Source: Podospora pseudoanserina (taxonomy: Eukaryota > Ascomycota > Sordariomycetes > Sordariales > Podosporaceae). Taken from it: a stretch of DNA of 64,000 nt. A program made the translations under genes and the position numbers. The first letter of the stretch is position 1. Each line of letters opens with the position of its first letter. Positions 11,601-24,400 of the stretch are shown piece after piece. The DNA lies in NCBI RefSeq assembly GCF_035222485.1, contig NC_085924.1, forward strand, positions 2,790,001 to 2,854,000. Direction: 5' to 3'. A model generated the notes under the pieces. The model searched no databases. It was not told the DNA's origin and was given only the letters and a program-made list of their open reading frames with translations.

Positions 11601-11728
11601 TGAACTTGAACGGAGGTACAGGCTTCTCCACCACCAGGGTGGAGGTGAAGAAGGATGGAGACGCAGCCGAAACGCAGACCTTTGTGGATGAGTTGTTTTC
11701 CGGCTGTTTAGCCCTGGCAAAGTATTGA
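8659..11728 (+). CDS. MHYT-domain integral membrane protein
   Basis: Five exons fit: 8659-8840, 8895-8949, 9007-9522, 9572-9757 and 9815-11728, giving 950 residues. The N-terminal third is membrane-embedded and carries three copies of the motif that names the domain: WCMHYIGN, CGMHYLGN and SGMHWCGA. In bacteria this domain is proposed to bind copper and sense O2, CO or NO; fungal versions are little studied. The remainder is a long, probably cytosolic region with conserved-looking stretches (VTVLLGKMRN, VDDDGHVIDNYD, LLPSVEMPLDRLEP), then a low-complexity tail. The first intron splits an Asn codon. The second exon is only 55 nt, and the MHY of the first motif spans the exon 2/exon 3 junction, which supports the model. 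No catalytic signalling domain such as GGDEF or kinase is visible, so output is unknown. Confidence 0.85.
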
Positions 11729-12002
11729 GCGGCTGGTCATGACCAAAAGGTGACGGTGTAGGATTATGATACCCCTCTTGTGCGTATGTTTTCATCGGTT
11801 CATGGTTGTGTTTTGGCGAGCATGCAGAAAGTGCTGCCCTGTACATGTCAATGATGGAATATGCGGAACCATGTAATAGTATATAGTAATGAATATTGCT
11901 TGAAATCACACTTTGTTGATGAGCAGTGAGGCAACACCACTTGAAGCGAGCAAAAAGGTTGATTACATTACTGATGCGAAGAAAAAGGGATATTATAAAA
12001 GC

Positions 12003-14227
12003 CTATATCCACTGTCCACTCTCACCCCTCGTTCCGGTCAGCGTGTTCATCATAGCCGGGGCAGTGTAGCCCGCAATGCCATTGTTCATGGTAGCATCCA
12101 TATCATTGAGATGAGGTTGTTGGTAGCCAAACTGCAGCTGGGCGGGATCAATGTGTATTGTTCCGTGGACATTGGGGTCCGCACCACCCGGAAAGAAGCC
12201 GGAGGCAGGATCGTTGGCGGCGATGTTGCTCAGGGTAGCAGGGAAGTAGACGAATCCAGGGGTTTTGTCCACCGAGGATGTAGATGTTGGGAATGGCAGG
12301 CTTGTGGCATAGTTTGCATCAAAGCCACCCCATCTGCTTTCGGGTTGTACACAGTCGATGGGCGCATTTGGCTGCAACCGCTGTTGTGAAGGAGGACATG
12401 TAGCGCCAAGTTGAGATCGAACACGAAGTGTGGGCGGCTTTGGCTCTTTGATACTGGCAAAACCTGAAGACAGTGATCGATCTTGTTGCCCTCGCCGTGT
12501 CGTCTCCAAAGCCACGGAAGGGTATCTTGCGGAAGTCCTTGGTGTCGCTGTCTCAGAAGAATCAAGCCCAATGCCAGAGTCACGGTCATGTACGTTACTC
12601 CAAAGCACACGTGCCATCGATCTCGAAATGCGGTTGTTGGTTCGGCTTCCTTGCCTATTGACGTAGTCCATCTTCAAGCCAATGTGAGTAAGATCGTGAA
12701 CAGCCGATTCAAACAAGGACTTGATGATGACGCAAAGACTCTCAAACTGCTCCTCGTCAGGAACATAGGACTGGACGACAGGCTTGAGGTACTCGAGCTT
12801 TTGAACAAAGGCGGGCTCCAGTTCATGGTGTTCGAGAACTGGAACAAAGTGGAACGGTTCAATCTTGTTGTCGGGGTCTTCAGGGAAGGCAAGCTGCCAG
12901 AGATGTTTCCACTGATCTTCATCTGATGGACCACAATCTCGGCCCCTGAACCTGATCCGGGAGGCTGTCTCGCTATTGATTCCGTCCTCTGGGTCTGAGC
13001 GCTTATAGTTGCAGGGTTCTCGTTCGCAGTGCAGCTCAAGCGCATTTCGAGAGGGAAAACCCTTTTTGCATCGCTGGCATGTCACAATCTCCGAGTCAGC
13101 CATGTGTTTGTTGAGAATGTGTTTCCTGGGCCAGTTTTAGTAATACTCCAGGTTGGTATTTCGGGGGGTCAGGGGTGCAGGGGCTCTGTGGTTAGTTACC
13201 TGAGGTCGGAAAATTTGGTGAACATGGTCATGGCGCACGAGGTATGGTCCCTGACATTAAACCGAGAAGGATTGCGGGCACGGAAGATACACCGTAGCTT
13301 TGAGGCAGTCGAATTGCGCTCCTCTCCAGAGTCCCTTGGGTCTCCCATGATGCTTCCAGACTCCTCTTCGTCATCCTGGTCATTTTCCTCGTCGCTCAGT
13401 TTTCTCTTTTTGTTCGCTTTTGGTTTTTCCTTCCCCTTTCCTGTGGACTTGTCGATTTGAGATGATGATGGGCGTTGCGGCAGAGTACCAGCTGCTCTGG
13501 ACGAGGGAATGTCCGTCTCAACTGGGGCTTGCAAGAAATCTTCAAATGAGTCTACAATCGCCGCAATCTGTTCTGCATACGCATATGTAATGCCCTTACA
13601 TGCCTCGAGAATCTCGCGAGGGACGTCACTGCTGTTGATCCCGCGAAGTGTTGGTAGACTGAAACTCAGAATATGATCTGCCTCCTCCACCGTGACGGCA
13701 TCATTGTCGGGTCCAGCAGTGACCTCACTGTGATAATCAACGTCATTCATGTCCTGCTCAAGTTCCGTGGGTTCTGCCGGCAACATCAAAGAGACTGCTC
13801 CCATCCCTTCCTGAATCTCTTTGACTGATGCATCTTGGCCATCCTTTTGGCCAATGCAAATATGGTCCCATTCATTAGACTCGTCGGACTCGCAACCAGG
13901 TGACGATGGAGTGGATATGGGGCTGCTGGGGCGCTCTGGTGAGAAGTGAAAGCCAGATAATCGTGATAGTGACCTTGGAGTAGCGGGTGGTGACTTTCCC
14001 CGAGAAGAAACCTCGTACGTAAAAGAATTGTCTTCAAGAACAACAGCAGAGTCGATTGAGGTGGATTGACGATGTTGCATGGCTGCTGAATCAGGCGTAG
14101 GGGACGGAGTAGGTGGAAGGCGGCCCATCTTCTTCAGGTTCCAAGGCACCCAGGCGTCTACTGTGGCATGACGTTGATAATGGACGGCAGTTCCCTCTTT
14201 CGGCGCATCCTCGTTGTCGAACTCCAT
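12003..14227 (-). CDS. C2H2/C2HC-type zinc-finger nuclear protein
   Basis: Two exons, 14227-13200 and 13125-12003, give 716 residues. The intron splits an Arg codon exactly inside the zinc-binding region, joining FSDLR to KHILNKH. The first finger reads CIFRARNP...CAMTMF...KHILNKH (residues about 326-350). The second is CQRCKKGF...HCEREPC (about 359-380). This arrangement, with the RNP motif after the first Cys, is common in a large fungal family of uncharacterised proteins. The first half is serine/proline-rich with acidic patches and a basic stretch (KGKEKPKANKKRKLS) that looks like a nuclear localisation signal. A DNA-binding role is plausible but not shown. The 3' end faces the MHYT gene, only 274 bp away. 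There is no sign that it regulates the nearby polyketide genes beyond proximity. Confidence 0.75.
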
Positions 14228-15727
14228 TTCAATTGTAGGTGCTACAGGCCCGGAGCAGCGGTGAGTTGGACAAACGAATGGAAAATGACTGTGGCATGCA
14301 CGGCATCATGCAGAATGTCAGGTAGTGGGACAAATCTCTGGGACAAGATTGGCAGAAAGTGTGGGAATGACAATTTTTTTGCATGGAAATCCCGAGAAAC
14401 GAGGTCTCCCGCGATGCTGGAGTCTGCCTGTAGCAAGGCACCCAGGGCAGGGTGCCTCTTTGGGATGAACGGGTGATGATTGGCTCATGACAAGAATCAC
14501 CAAACATATTTGATCTCGAAGATCTCTGATTGGACTGTGCCGTTGGACACTCTCTCCATGTGCATCTTGGCAGATGTGCCCCTGCATTAGGCAGAAGATC
14601 TGGTTAGTGATTGTGCCACACCTCTTTGGAGACGACGTTCTCTGGTGGAGGGTGGTAATCAACCAAAATACGCGAATAGGATATGTGATAGTAAGTGAGG
14701 CTGCGACCGGGGTGAAGCGATATTGGCTCCTATTGGCTTGAGACTTTGAGGTACTACGTCCCAGGATTTGTTGACAGTATCTCATGACGGCAAGCACAAG
14801 GGAGCTGGAGATTTTGGAGATGCAGGCTGGTTGGGAATTCCCATTGAGACAGGGAGTCTCAACTTCCAAAATTCCAGAGAAACGGTAGATCCTTTATATC
14901 CATGAGCAGGTAACCATCTTTGGCTGGTGTCAAGCAATGCCAACAACCGTCAGACCGTCTTGACTTGACTTTTATCAAAGCAGCGTCAAGTTTGAATATT
15001 ATTGAACCGCAGTCCGAACATCTTCAGACCATCTTGACTCTGGAAGCTGCATCATAATGTCTAACAATAAGAGTTCAAATCCGCAAACGGCCAGCGAGTT
15101 GTTATCCAGCCTGTAAGTACCTGTCATGGACACCTGCTTCCCATACTTGGCCGTACACTTCAATGTCGATAGCCTGACAAACACCAAGGACACGGACACC
15201 CCCAACGCCATCATATATGATGACACGCTTTTTATACGACACCAAGAATTGGCACAGCCGAGTTGTGGAAATCTCGACGACTCCATCCTGCACACACGAG
15301 GATTCAAGAAGAATGAAGCCAGGACACACGAGACATGGGTATCCATCGGAGGTTCAGATATAGGTTGCTGGTCCAATCTCTTTGTCGTACAACCCGTACA
15401 TAATTTGCGTAGCACACATGCAACCAAATCAAACATTCGCAACCCTAGGCGCCACATGCAATTTGCGAAACGCGCGGAGAACTAACCCCAAGGCAAGGCA
15501 AACAAACAACAATTCAGTTTTATCCGACCCATCCATTACCAGTCCATAAATCACCAGCCCTTCCATCAACCCACCCCCTCATTATCCATCCGCTTGTTGG
15601 TCAATATGTTAAGCCAACCCCCATGCCGAGTACAACGCCCCGCGATTTCACCTCAGCTAGTTGTCCGCAACAAGGCTGCCCAGGAACGAACAACGCCATC
15701 AGCTTCTGTCCCGCGCCAAGTCATATC
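14228..15727. other. 1.5 kb intergenic region
   Basis: It lies between the zinc-finger gene start and the FSH hydrolase stop, both on the minus strand. Open frames at 14318-14869 and 14999-15457 (minus) are unsupported: no domain, cysteine-scattered translation and no conserved motifs. I see no repeat or RNA gene. Confidence 0.5.
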
Positions 15728-16722
15728 TCATGCCGGCAAAAATGTGTAAAACTCACCCGGGGTAGCAAACTCGCTTTTGTCCATCCCGCTGAGACCGCTT
15801 TCCTTCCTCTGCTGCTGCTCGATGGCAGCCCGCCTGTTGTCCTCCTCTACCTTGGGCATGATTTCCTGCAGAATCTCCCCCAAGACACCCACATTCTCGG
15901 CATCGCGAGGCACAATGTGACCAAGACCATGATCGTACATGGTTGCCTTACTGGGCTCGCACACATTGAACAGTGCGACCGCCGAGCTCAAGAAGGCATC
16001 GTCACATCCAAAGATGTGGAACGTGGGGATGTCGATGACGATGCCGGCCTCGTCAAACAGCTGCGCAACGATGCGGTCCTTGCCCTCGAACTTGAGGGGA
16101 GGGGCACCTGAGATGAACATGGCGAACTGTTGGTGTCGAGTTGATCAGCCCTGGGTTTGATTCATGAGGATTTGATGAGGGGGCAGACAAACCTTGATCC
16201 TTGGCTGGCACCCGCTCTTCTTGGCCCGTTCCGCCTCCTCTACAATCAAGCTTGCACCAACCATGGCCCCCTCACTATAACCGATTATGCCATCAATCTC
16301 GGGGTCCTCGTCCAGCGTCTTGAAGACAGCGTCCAGCGCTTCTCTCCAGACCCTTTGATGCCAGTCTTCACCCTCGCCGGCTTTCTGAAACATTCTCATG
16401 GTGTCTTCGGCAGGCATGGAGTGGGGCACATGCCTGAGCCTACGAAGGGTCTCGAAGGTATCTCCCTGGCGGGTGTCGAGGAAACGGTACAGGGGGCGGG
16501 CGCCGAAGTAGTCCTCCCATCCTTGAGGAGGGTCGACCTCGTGAGTGCCTTGAGAGTAGGTAAATGTGCAGAGACCGCGTCTCTCCAGCTCCTCGGCGAG
16601 GGGACCAAGTTGAACTTGAAAGTTCTGGACGGCACCAAGTCAGTTGGAGTGCATCCGGGAGAGAGGAAGGATAAACAAACCTTGGCACTGCCGTAGGCAC
16701 CGGGGAGGCAGAGAAACTTCAT
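15728..16722 (-). CDS. FSH-family serine hydrolase, LovG-like candidate polyketide release enzyme
   Basis: Three exons, 16722-16681, 16624-16193 and 16126-15728, give 290 residues. The start MKFLCLPGAYGSAKNF is typical of FSH1 proteins (alpha/beta hydrolases, DUF341). The catalytic triad is visible: Ser131 in GYSEG, Asp201 in HIFGCDD and His228 in HGLGH. Members of this family act as stand-alone thioesterases that release products from highly reducing polyketide synthases (LovG in lovastatin synthesis), and others are general esterases. The gene is divergent from the polyketide synthase that starts 1.7 kb away, and that synthase ends in its acyl carrier domain without a thioesterase. This placement supports the release role, but it remains inference. 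No signal peptide is present, so it is probably cytosolic. Confidence 0.88.
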
Positions 16723-18442
16723 CTTGAGAGTTAGTGGTTAGGTTCTTGACTGAAAAGACGGTGAAAAGCGAAATTAATTTGAAAACAGCGTTAAGAAATG
16801 ACAGGGTGGATTAGGTGGAAGTCTGTGATAAGACTGAGCGAATGGATGGATAGATACTGGTATGAATCGTCGGAATAGGATTGGAACAGGGATGTCTATA
16901 TCTCCCAGTTTCCGCCGAGCTCACCGTCCCAGCCTTCTGAGAAGCCCAAAATAAACACAGACGTAAACACGCGCATATCCGATTTCGCAACGTGTGCAGA
17001 AGCGCGTTTAACCTCTTCTGCCTTTCCTTGGATGTATCTAGCGTGCATCAGTACTGCCTGAAGATGCAGTTAATAGACACAGAGCGAATGATAATGACGC
17101 ACTACCCTTACCCTCCCATCACCCGGTGTTTCATCGTATGACTAACTGGATCGTCGGATGGTGTGGAAGTCTAGACCTATCCTCGGCGTGCTAGAGATTG
17201 TAGGGCTCGACTATTGCATCCCACCTGTGAAACATAGGCAGATACAGAGGAATATGGAGGACCGTGGGCTGCTTGGCGAGAGGGTTTACCTTTAGCCGTT
17301 GTTAACAATATACAGGTGAAGCATCTACTGCCCAAGTGGCCAATGTACACCAAGAGCAGAAAAAGAACCCAACTGCAGTCTACCAAGCGGAGTTCAAGCT
17401 TCGACCGGACAGAACTAACATGCAAATCCAAAACTGGGTACCTACTCAGGAGGAACCCCAGGCGGCATTAGACCAGCTCCCATCCAGTTTGCCTTTCCAT
17501 TTCTCGGAAGGTGCTCCCCAGGTAGAACTAGGTACCGGCGAGGTGTTTGTCAGCCACGATAAGAGATGGGAAACGCATGTGATACCTACAGCTGGCATTT
17601 GTCTCTGGAAGACCGAAGGACCTGCTGTGCATGTGGAGAAAAGATAGGTGAGGGCTGTTGGCACGTATGGTCTCGCCTTGCATCAGATTACACCGATGCT
17701 GCACAACATACTCCATGCTGTCCCCAGAATTCCTCCAACTATCACGTGTGTTTCTTCGTGTTCGGTGCGGGCCGGATTCACACCGGGCCGAAGCCAAGTC
17801 TTCGGTCCAGGCCCAGTCTGCCCCATTAGCATGTAGAGGCATGAGAAGCTTATCACGGAGACTGATTACCCCCTCACGTCCCATAGCCACCGAAACGCGC
17901 AGATGGCAAAACCGTTAGCCCCTGAGGTGCTCTCTAGGACGGGCCAAACCTACCTCGGTGCTAGCGTTGAGTCGGCAACCTTGCTGTTATCTCATATTTC
18001 ACTGCACGGGTAACATTCCAAATGCTTCACCGGATCGGCGATCAATAGCCCTTTCCAACAGAAAGCCGCCTCTGCAATGCCGTTGAGAGATGATGCGGAG
18101 GTAGATATCCGAAGAGCGGCCGGTGCAACGCCTAAGACCGTCGGATGTATAGGCACACAGACTGTTGCAGAAAAGAAAGGGACGAAACGCGTCTGGTGGC
18201 GGGATGGCGTAGCCAAGAGAGTGGGCGGCTCAGTAGTCCATCGTTGGCAGAGCTGGTGTCTGTGTCGCGTAGCCTCTGTGTCATGACTCTTTCCATATAA
18301 GTGTTTGGCACCCGTTTTCCCGCCCTGATTTGCAAACCCATACCGCCACACACACCTCCCATAATACTCCCTCCCCTCATCCAGCATCGGTCAACAACGC
18401 CATATTCCCTCGTTTATGCAACGGTCGTCTTGTTGCAGAATC
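16723..18442. promoter_or_regulatory. shared 1.7 kb region between the divergent FSH hydrolase and polyketide synthase genes
   Basis: No gene is convincing here; open frames near 17336-17890 overlap on both strands. A TATAA lies at 18296-18300, 143 nt before the synthase start, and may serve as its TATA element. A short inverted repeat, CCGAAG..CTTCGG, lies near 17790-17807. The region probably carries promoters for both genes, which would allow co-regulation. I found no clear binding-site array. Confidence 0.5.
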
Positions 18443-21400
18443 ATGGCGGACCAACAACCGATGCCCATCGCCATCGTGGGCATGTCCTGCCGTCTGCCGG
18501 GGGATGTGTCCACGCCCGGGGAGTTCTACCGTATGCTCTGTCGCAAGAGAAGCGGCTGGTCCAAGGTTCCCAAGGACCGCTTCACCGCCGAGGCGTATCA
18601 TCACCCAAACCCCGACAAGAAGGGGTGCTTCAACTCCCAGGGCGGCTACTTCATCAAAGATGACATCTCCATGTTTGATGCTGGGTTTTTTGACATCACA
18701 AAGAAGGAGGCCGAGTCTATGGGTAAGCACTCGGGTTCAATGGGTGAAGCATGTGAGAGTTACTAATCGGGCCGTGGCAGATCCTGCACAACGACTGCTA
18801 CTCGAAACAGCATACGAAGCATTCGAGAACGGTGGGTTTCCCAAAGAGCACATCTCGGGCAAAAGGGTAGGCGTCTTTGTTGGCGCCAACTATACTGAGC
18901 ACCGAGTCGGTAATCTTCGAGATCTTGATCATATACCAAACTTCGACGCTACAGGAAACCAGGGCGCCTTCTTGGCGGGCCGGCTAGCCTATTACTTCAA
19001 CCTTCGAGGCCCAGCGTTCACCGTCGACACGGCATGCTCGTCGTCCTTACACGCCCTGCATTTGGCGGTGCAGTCGATCAGGGCAGGCGAGTCCGAATCA
19101 GCCATCGTTGGGGCCTCGCACCTCATTACACATCCCGATATCTGGGTGTCGATGGCAAAACTCCGCCTTTTTTCCGACGTGGGCAAAACATATGCGTTCG
19201 ATGACCGAGCAAAGTCAGGATATGCTCGTGGTGAAGGTGCAGGTTGCCTTATTCTCAAACCCTTGGCCCAAGCTCAAGCAGACAACGACCACATCTTCAG
19301 CGTCATCACACATTCTGGCATCAGCCACAACGGCCGGACAGTTGGTATTGTTGCCCCGTCGCCAGAGGAGCAGGAACGCTTGCTCCGAGACGCGTTTGCC
19401 GAGGCCAAGATTGATCCCAAGGATGTCGGCTTCTTCGAGGCTCATGGCACTGGGACAAAGAAGGGGGACCCAATCGAGGCGACCGCCATCTACAGGGCAG
19501 TTGGAAGACACTTTACCGCTGACCAGCCCCTTTATATTGGCTCCGCAAAGCCCAACGTCGGCCATTTAGAGGGTGTGTCTGGCATCGTCTCGGTCATCAA
19601 ATCGGTGCTGATGTTGTACTATGGCTTCATCTTGCCCAACACCGAGTTTGAAACGCTCAATCCGGCCATCCCTCTTGACAAGTGGAACATGCGAGTGGCC
19701 ACGGACCAGAAACCATGGCCCAGCAAGAGAAAGTACGCATGTGTCAACAACTTTGGCTTCTCCGGTTCCAACTCGATGTGTGTGCTCAGCGCAGCACCCA
19801 TCACGCGCGAGATCGAACTGGGCAAGGACGCTGGCTACACACCTCAGCGCCTCTTCGTCCTGTCAGCCAACGACGAGACCGCCCTTCGCAACAGCATGAA
19901 GGAGCTGGGAATCTGGCTCGAACAGCACGCCGAGCTGTACCAGACGACAATGCCACGTAATTTGGCCTATACGCTCTGCCAACGCCGGTCTCATCTGCCA
20001 TGGCGTGTGGCCGTTGTTGCCGGCATGTGCTCGGCCGTCGCCGGCTCGCTCAACTCTCATGAGATGGTGCCTGCCCGCGCCTCGAGTGAAACACCCAAGC
20101 TGGCATTTGTCTTCACAGGACAAGGTGCCCAGTGGCACGCCATGGGCCGTGAGCTCATCACAACCCATCCCGTCTTCAAAGGCGCCATCATGCGGGCAGA
20201 CAAGACGTTGCGGGATATTGGGGCCGACTTCTCCATCCACGAGGAGTTGACTCGCGACAAGAAGAGCACCAAAGTCGGCATGGCTCACATCTCACAGCCC
20301 ATTTGCTCGGCCGTACAGCTCGCCTTGATTGACCTCCTGGAGTCATTCGGGATCCGTCCAACAGCGGTGACAGGTCACTCATCAGGAGAGATTGGTGCCG
20401 CGTACGCGGCCGGCGCGCTGGACTTTGAGTCGGCCATGGCCGCTGCCTACTACAGAGGACAGGTCATCATCGAGCTCAAGAAGACCCACACCCAGCTCAA
20501 GGGCAGCATGATGGCCGTGGGTTCCGGTGCTGACGAGCTCGCCCCCATGCTCAAGGCTCTCAACCAGGAGGGTGGCCCACAGGCCGTCGTTGCATGCGAG
20601 AACTCTCCGTCCTCAACGACCTTGTCCGGTGATGAGGAAGCCATTGATCGTGTGGGCAAGATGTTCCAAGACAAGGGGGTCTTCAACCGCAAGCTGTTTG
20701 TCGACGTGGCCTATCACTCTCCGCACATGAAGCTGATTGCCGAGTCCTATCTGGCCAAGATTTCCCACATCCAAGTGCCTGACAATGTGTCATCATCCAA
20801 CGTCGAGTTTTATTCTTCGCTCCGTGGCCGCAGAATTGACCTGCATGAACTCGGCCCAGAGTACTGGGTTGACAACCTCACACAGGCCGTGCGCTTTTCC
20901 ACATCTCTTCAGCACCTGTGCAACGAGCACAAGCCCGACATCCTTTTGGAGGTGGGACCTCACGCCGCTCTGAAAGGGCCCATCATGCAAATCTTGAAAA
21001 AGGTTGGCGCTGCTGCCACCAAGATCAGCTACATCCCCACCCTCGTGCGCGATCAAGATGCCACCACGACCTGCCTCGAGGCAGCCGGCCAGCTGTTCGT
21101 CCGCGGCTATCCCCTCGACTTCTTCAACATCAATCACAAGCGCCAGGAGAATGAGCACCCAGACCTGGTGCCCATGCTGTACACGTACCCATGGTCGAAG
21201 CAAAAGTACTGGTATGAGTCGCGCCTCAGCCGGCAACATCGGATCAAGCCATTTGCCCGCAATGACTTGATTGGTATCATGGCTGACTGGTCGAGCGAGC
21301 TTGAGCCGACTTGGCGCAACGTCGTGCGCACCGAGGACTTGCCCTGGTTGAAGGAGTATGAAGTTCAAGGTCGCCACGTATATCCGGCGTCGGCGTTTGT

Positions 21401-24400
21401 GTCCATGGTGGTCGAGGCCGCGGCCCAACAAGCGAGTCTCACAGGGGCTGATGTTGAAAAGTTTGATCTGAGAAACCTTAAGATCAAGGAGCATCTCTTC
21501 GTCGAGGACGGCAAGGAGTTTGAGGTACTCCTCAACTTCCGAGCCTTGGACGGCGAGAAGGGCCACGAGTTCCGCATCACTTCTTACGAGGACAGTCGTG
21601 GATGGCTGGTGCATTGCACCGGTACTGTGGTGATGGATGCCGCTTCAACGCGCCGTGCAGCTCCCAGAGATGCGTCTGTGCCCAGCGCCAGGACCGAGGC
21701 CATGAAGAAGCTCATCTCGGAAGCCGACAGCTCCTCGGCCTGCTCATCGGCTGGATCCTCGCTTCCTTCATCAGCTACTTCCGACGCCGGCCATGGCAGC
21801 CACACCCCTGCAACGCCCACGCAGGACTGCAGTGATCAGGTCTGCAATACGTCTAGGAAGCTCAACGCGTTGGCGGGTGGTGGTGCCGAGATCTATGAGT
21901 CCCTGTCGGCGCTCGGCATGGGGTTCCCCAAGTCTTTCAAGTCTGTTGTCGATGTCAGCATCAACAGGACCAAGATCGTGGCCAACTGTTGCACCCGTGA
22001 TACCGCCGCGGATATGCCCGTGGACTTTGAGACGCCCTTCCAGATTCATCCCTCGGTCTTGGACGCTATGCTGCAGGTGCCACTGCTCAACCTAAAGTCG
22101 ACAGAGGACGGCATACCCACAGCCCATCTTCCCGTCGCCATCCGTCATGTCACTGTCCGCACGCCCTGGAAGAAGAGGGCTAACGACACGTTTTGCATTC
22201 ACTGCAACCTGGAGCCAAAAACGGCGACATTCATGGTGGAGGTCTTCAGTGGCGCCAGCTCGGGAGCTGCTGCTATTTCCATGTCAGGTCTCGTGATGAA
22301 GGCGGTCAGGACTGGCCAGAAAGACACTAAAGCGCCCAGGGAGTTGTGTTTCCAGTATAAATGGCAGCCGTTTGCTCAAGCCAAGTGCAAGGGGCATTCA
22401 AGCGACGAAAAGACGGAGAAAAGGTCTGACTCCGACGTCGTCATCGTAACAGAAGGGGAGAATGACCCCTTAGTTTCGGCACTGTGCCACGCCATCGAGG
22501 CCAGTACCGGGCTGTCTCCCAGGGTTTCTTCCATGGACAGCCTGTCCGACTTTGGCTCCAAGTTCCTGGTTCTCTCAGACCTGAAGGGCCCCGTGCTACC
22601 CAATCTCTTACCCTCGCGTCTCGAGCAGATCAAGTCACTTCTGACCATCTCGCCTGGACTTATCTGGATCACCCGTGGCGCAACACGATTCCCCACGAAC
22701 CCCGAAGCCAACATGGCGCTGGGTCTCATTCGTACGGCGCGTTCGGAGAGGAGCGCCGTGGCTTCCAGCTTGGATCTGGATCCCAAGAGCAAGCTGTCCG
22801 CTGATGAGCAAGCCAGCCTCATCTTCGAAGCACTGAGGGAATCTGTCCTGTCGGAAGAGGAGGGAGAGAAGGAAATGGAGTTTGCGGAAGAGCAGGGCCA
22901 GCTCGTTGTTCCACGCATCAAGGTCGACGAGAAGCTCAACCTGGACGTGCACCGCAGCCTCGGCCCTTCAGCCTCCTACCTCCAAAACTTCCACCAACCC
23001 GGCCGCCAATTACGCCTGGCACCGCACAGCTCCGAGTCCTTTGATGATATGTACTTTGAGGATTGCCCAGAGACAGCCTTGGGCGAGGACGAGATCGAGA
23101 TTGCTGTGGTTGCCTCGGCGCTTAGCAAGGACGATGCCGACAAGGCTGAGACTCACGATGCCGAATCCAAGATTGTGCGCAGCTGCAGTGGCACCATCAC
23201 GCGCCTCGGAACGGGCGTGAGGAACTTTGCGCAAGGAACCAGGGTGTGCGCGCTGGCATTGGGCCCTTTTGGCACACATGCCCGAGCAAGAACATCAAGC
23301 GCTGTCGCCATCCCGGCTGGCCTCAGCATGGAAAACGCGGCCATCATCCCTGCTGCCTACGCTGCTGCCCATTATGCCTTGGTAGATCTCGCCAAGCTTC
23401 ATCCGAGCGAGAGAATCCTGATCCAGCTGGCAGGCCCGGCGGGTCTTGCTGCCGTCGAAGTGGCCCGCCATTTGGGAGCGTTGGCCTACGTCTTGGTTCA
23501 AAACGATGACGAGGCCGCGACAGCAAAGAGGGCAGGTGTCCCGAGGGAGCGTGTGTTGAATTCTCACAGCATTCATCTCCGTCGGCAGCTGGAGGAGGCG
23601 ACGATGGGTGAAGGCATGGACGTTGTCCTGACACTATCCGGCAACGAGACAAATGTTGCTTGGGAATGCCTTGCTGACTTTGGACGCTTTGTTGAGATCC
23701 GAACGTCAGCCACCCATGCCAATACGAGGCCAGGGCTTGGGGACAACGCTACCTTCACCTCGCTCAACATGGCAAGCGTGGCAGCTGCCAGACCAAAGGC
23801 AATGGAGCGTACTCTCAAGGCGGTTGTCGACAACATCGCCAGTGGTGTGATCAAAGCGCCTTCGGATGCCACCATTCTTCCCGTCTCAGAGCTCTCGAGG
23901 GGCATGGAGATGGTGCACAATGGCGCGGCGCACCCCGTCGTCGTGGTTGCCGGACCCAAGGAACAGGTCAAGGCCATGCACCAGATATCCAAGACCATCT
24001 TCCGCAGGGACGGCACCCACGTCATCGTAGGTGGTACTGGCGGTCTGGGCCGCTCCATGGCCAAATTCATGATCCAGCATGGCGCTCGCAGCATAGTGCT
24101 GCTATCGCGCAGTGGGATTGGCAAGGAGATGGTTGATCAGCTCCAGAAAGAGGCCAACTGCCCTGATGCGCGTGTGTTGGTGAAGAAGTGCGACGCCAGT
24201 GACGAACAGCAAGTGAAACATCTTGTGGCCGAGTGCTCCAAATCCCTCCCTCCCATCTGCGGTGTCATTCATGCAGCAATGGTCCTTCGTGTAAGTAACT
24301 CCAAAAGCCACTAAACTCCTCTGCACAAGCTAACAACAACGCAGGATGTGTTGCTGGAAGGCATGACACACGAAGACTACACTCAGGTCATCCGGCCAAA

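Noticed and set aside
14318-15457. Two minus-strand open frames downstream of the zinc-finger gene
   Set aside because: Translation is rich in Cys/Ser/His without pattern; no motif or homologue recognised.
18330-18442. Upstream extension of the polyketide synthase frame
   Set aside because: The added residues are low complexity and the KS domain begins normally after the ATG at 18443.
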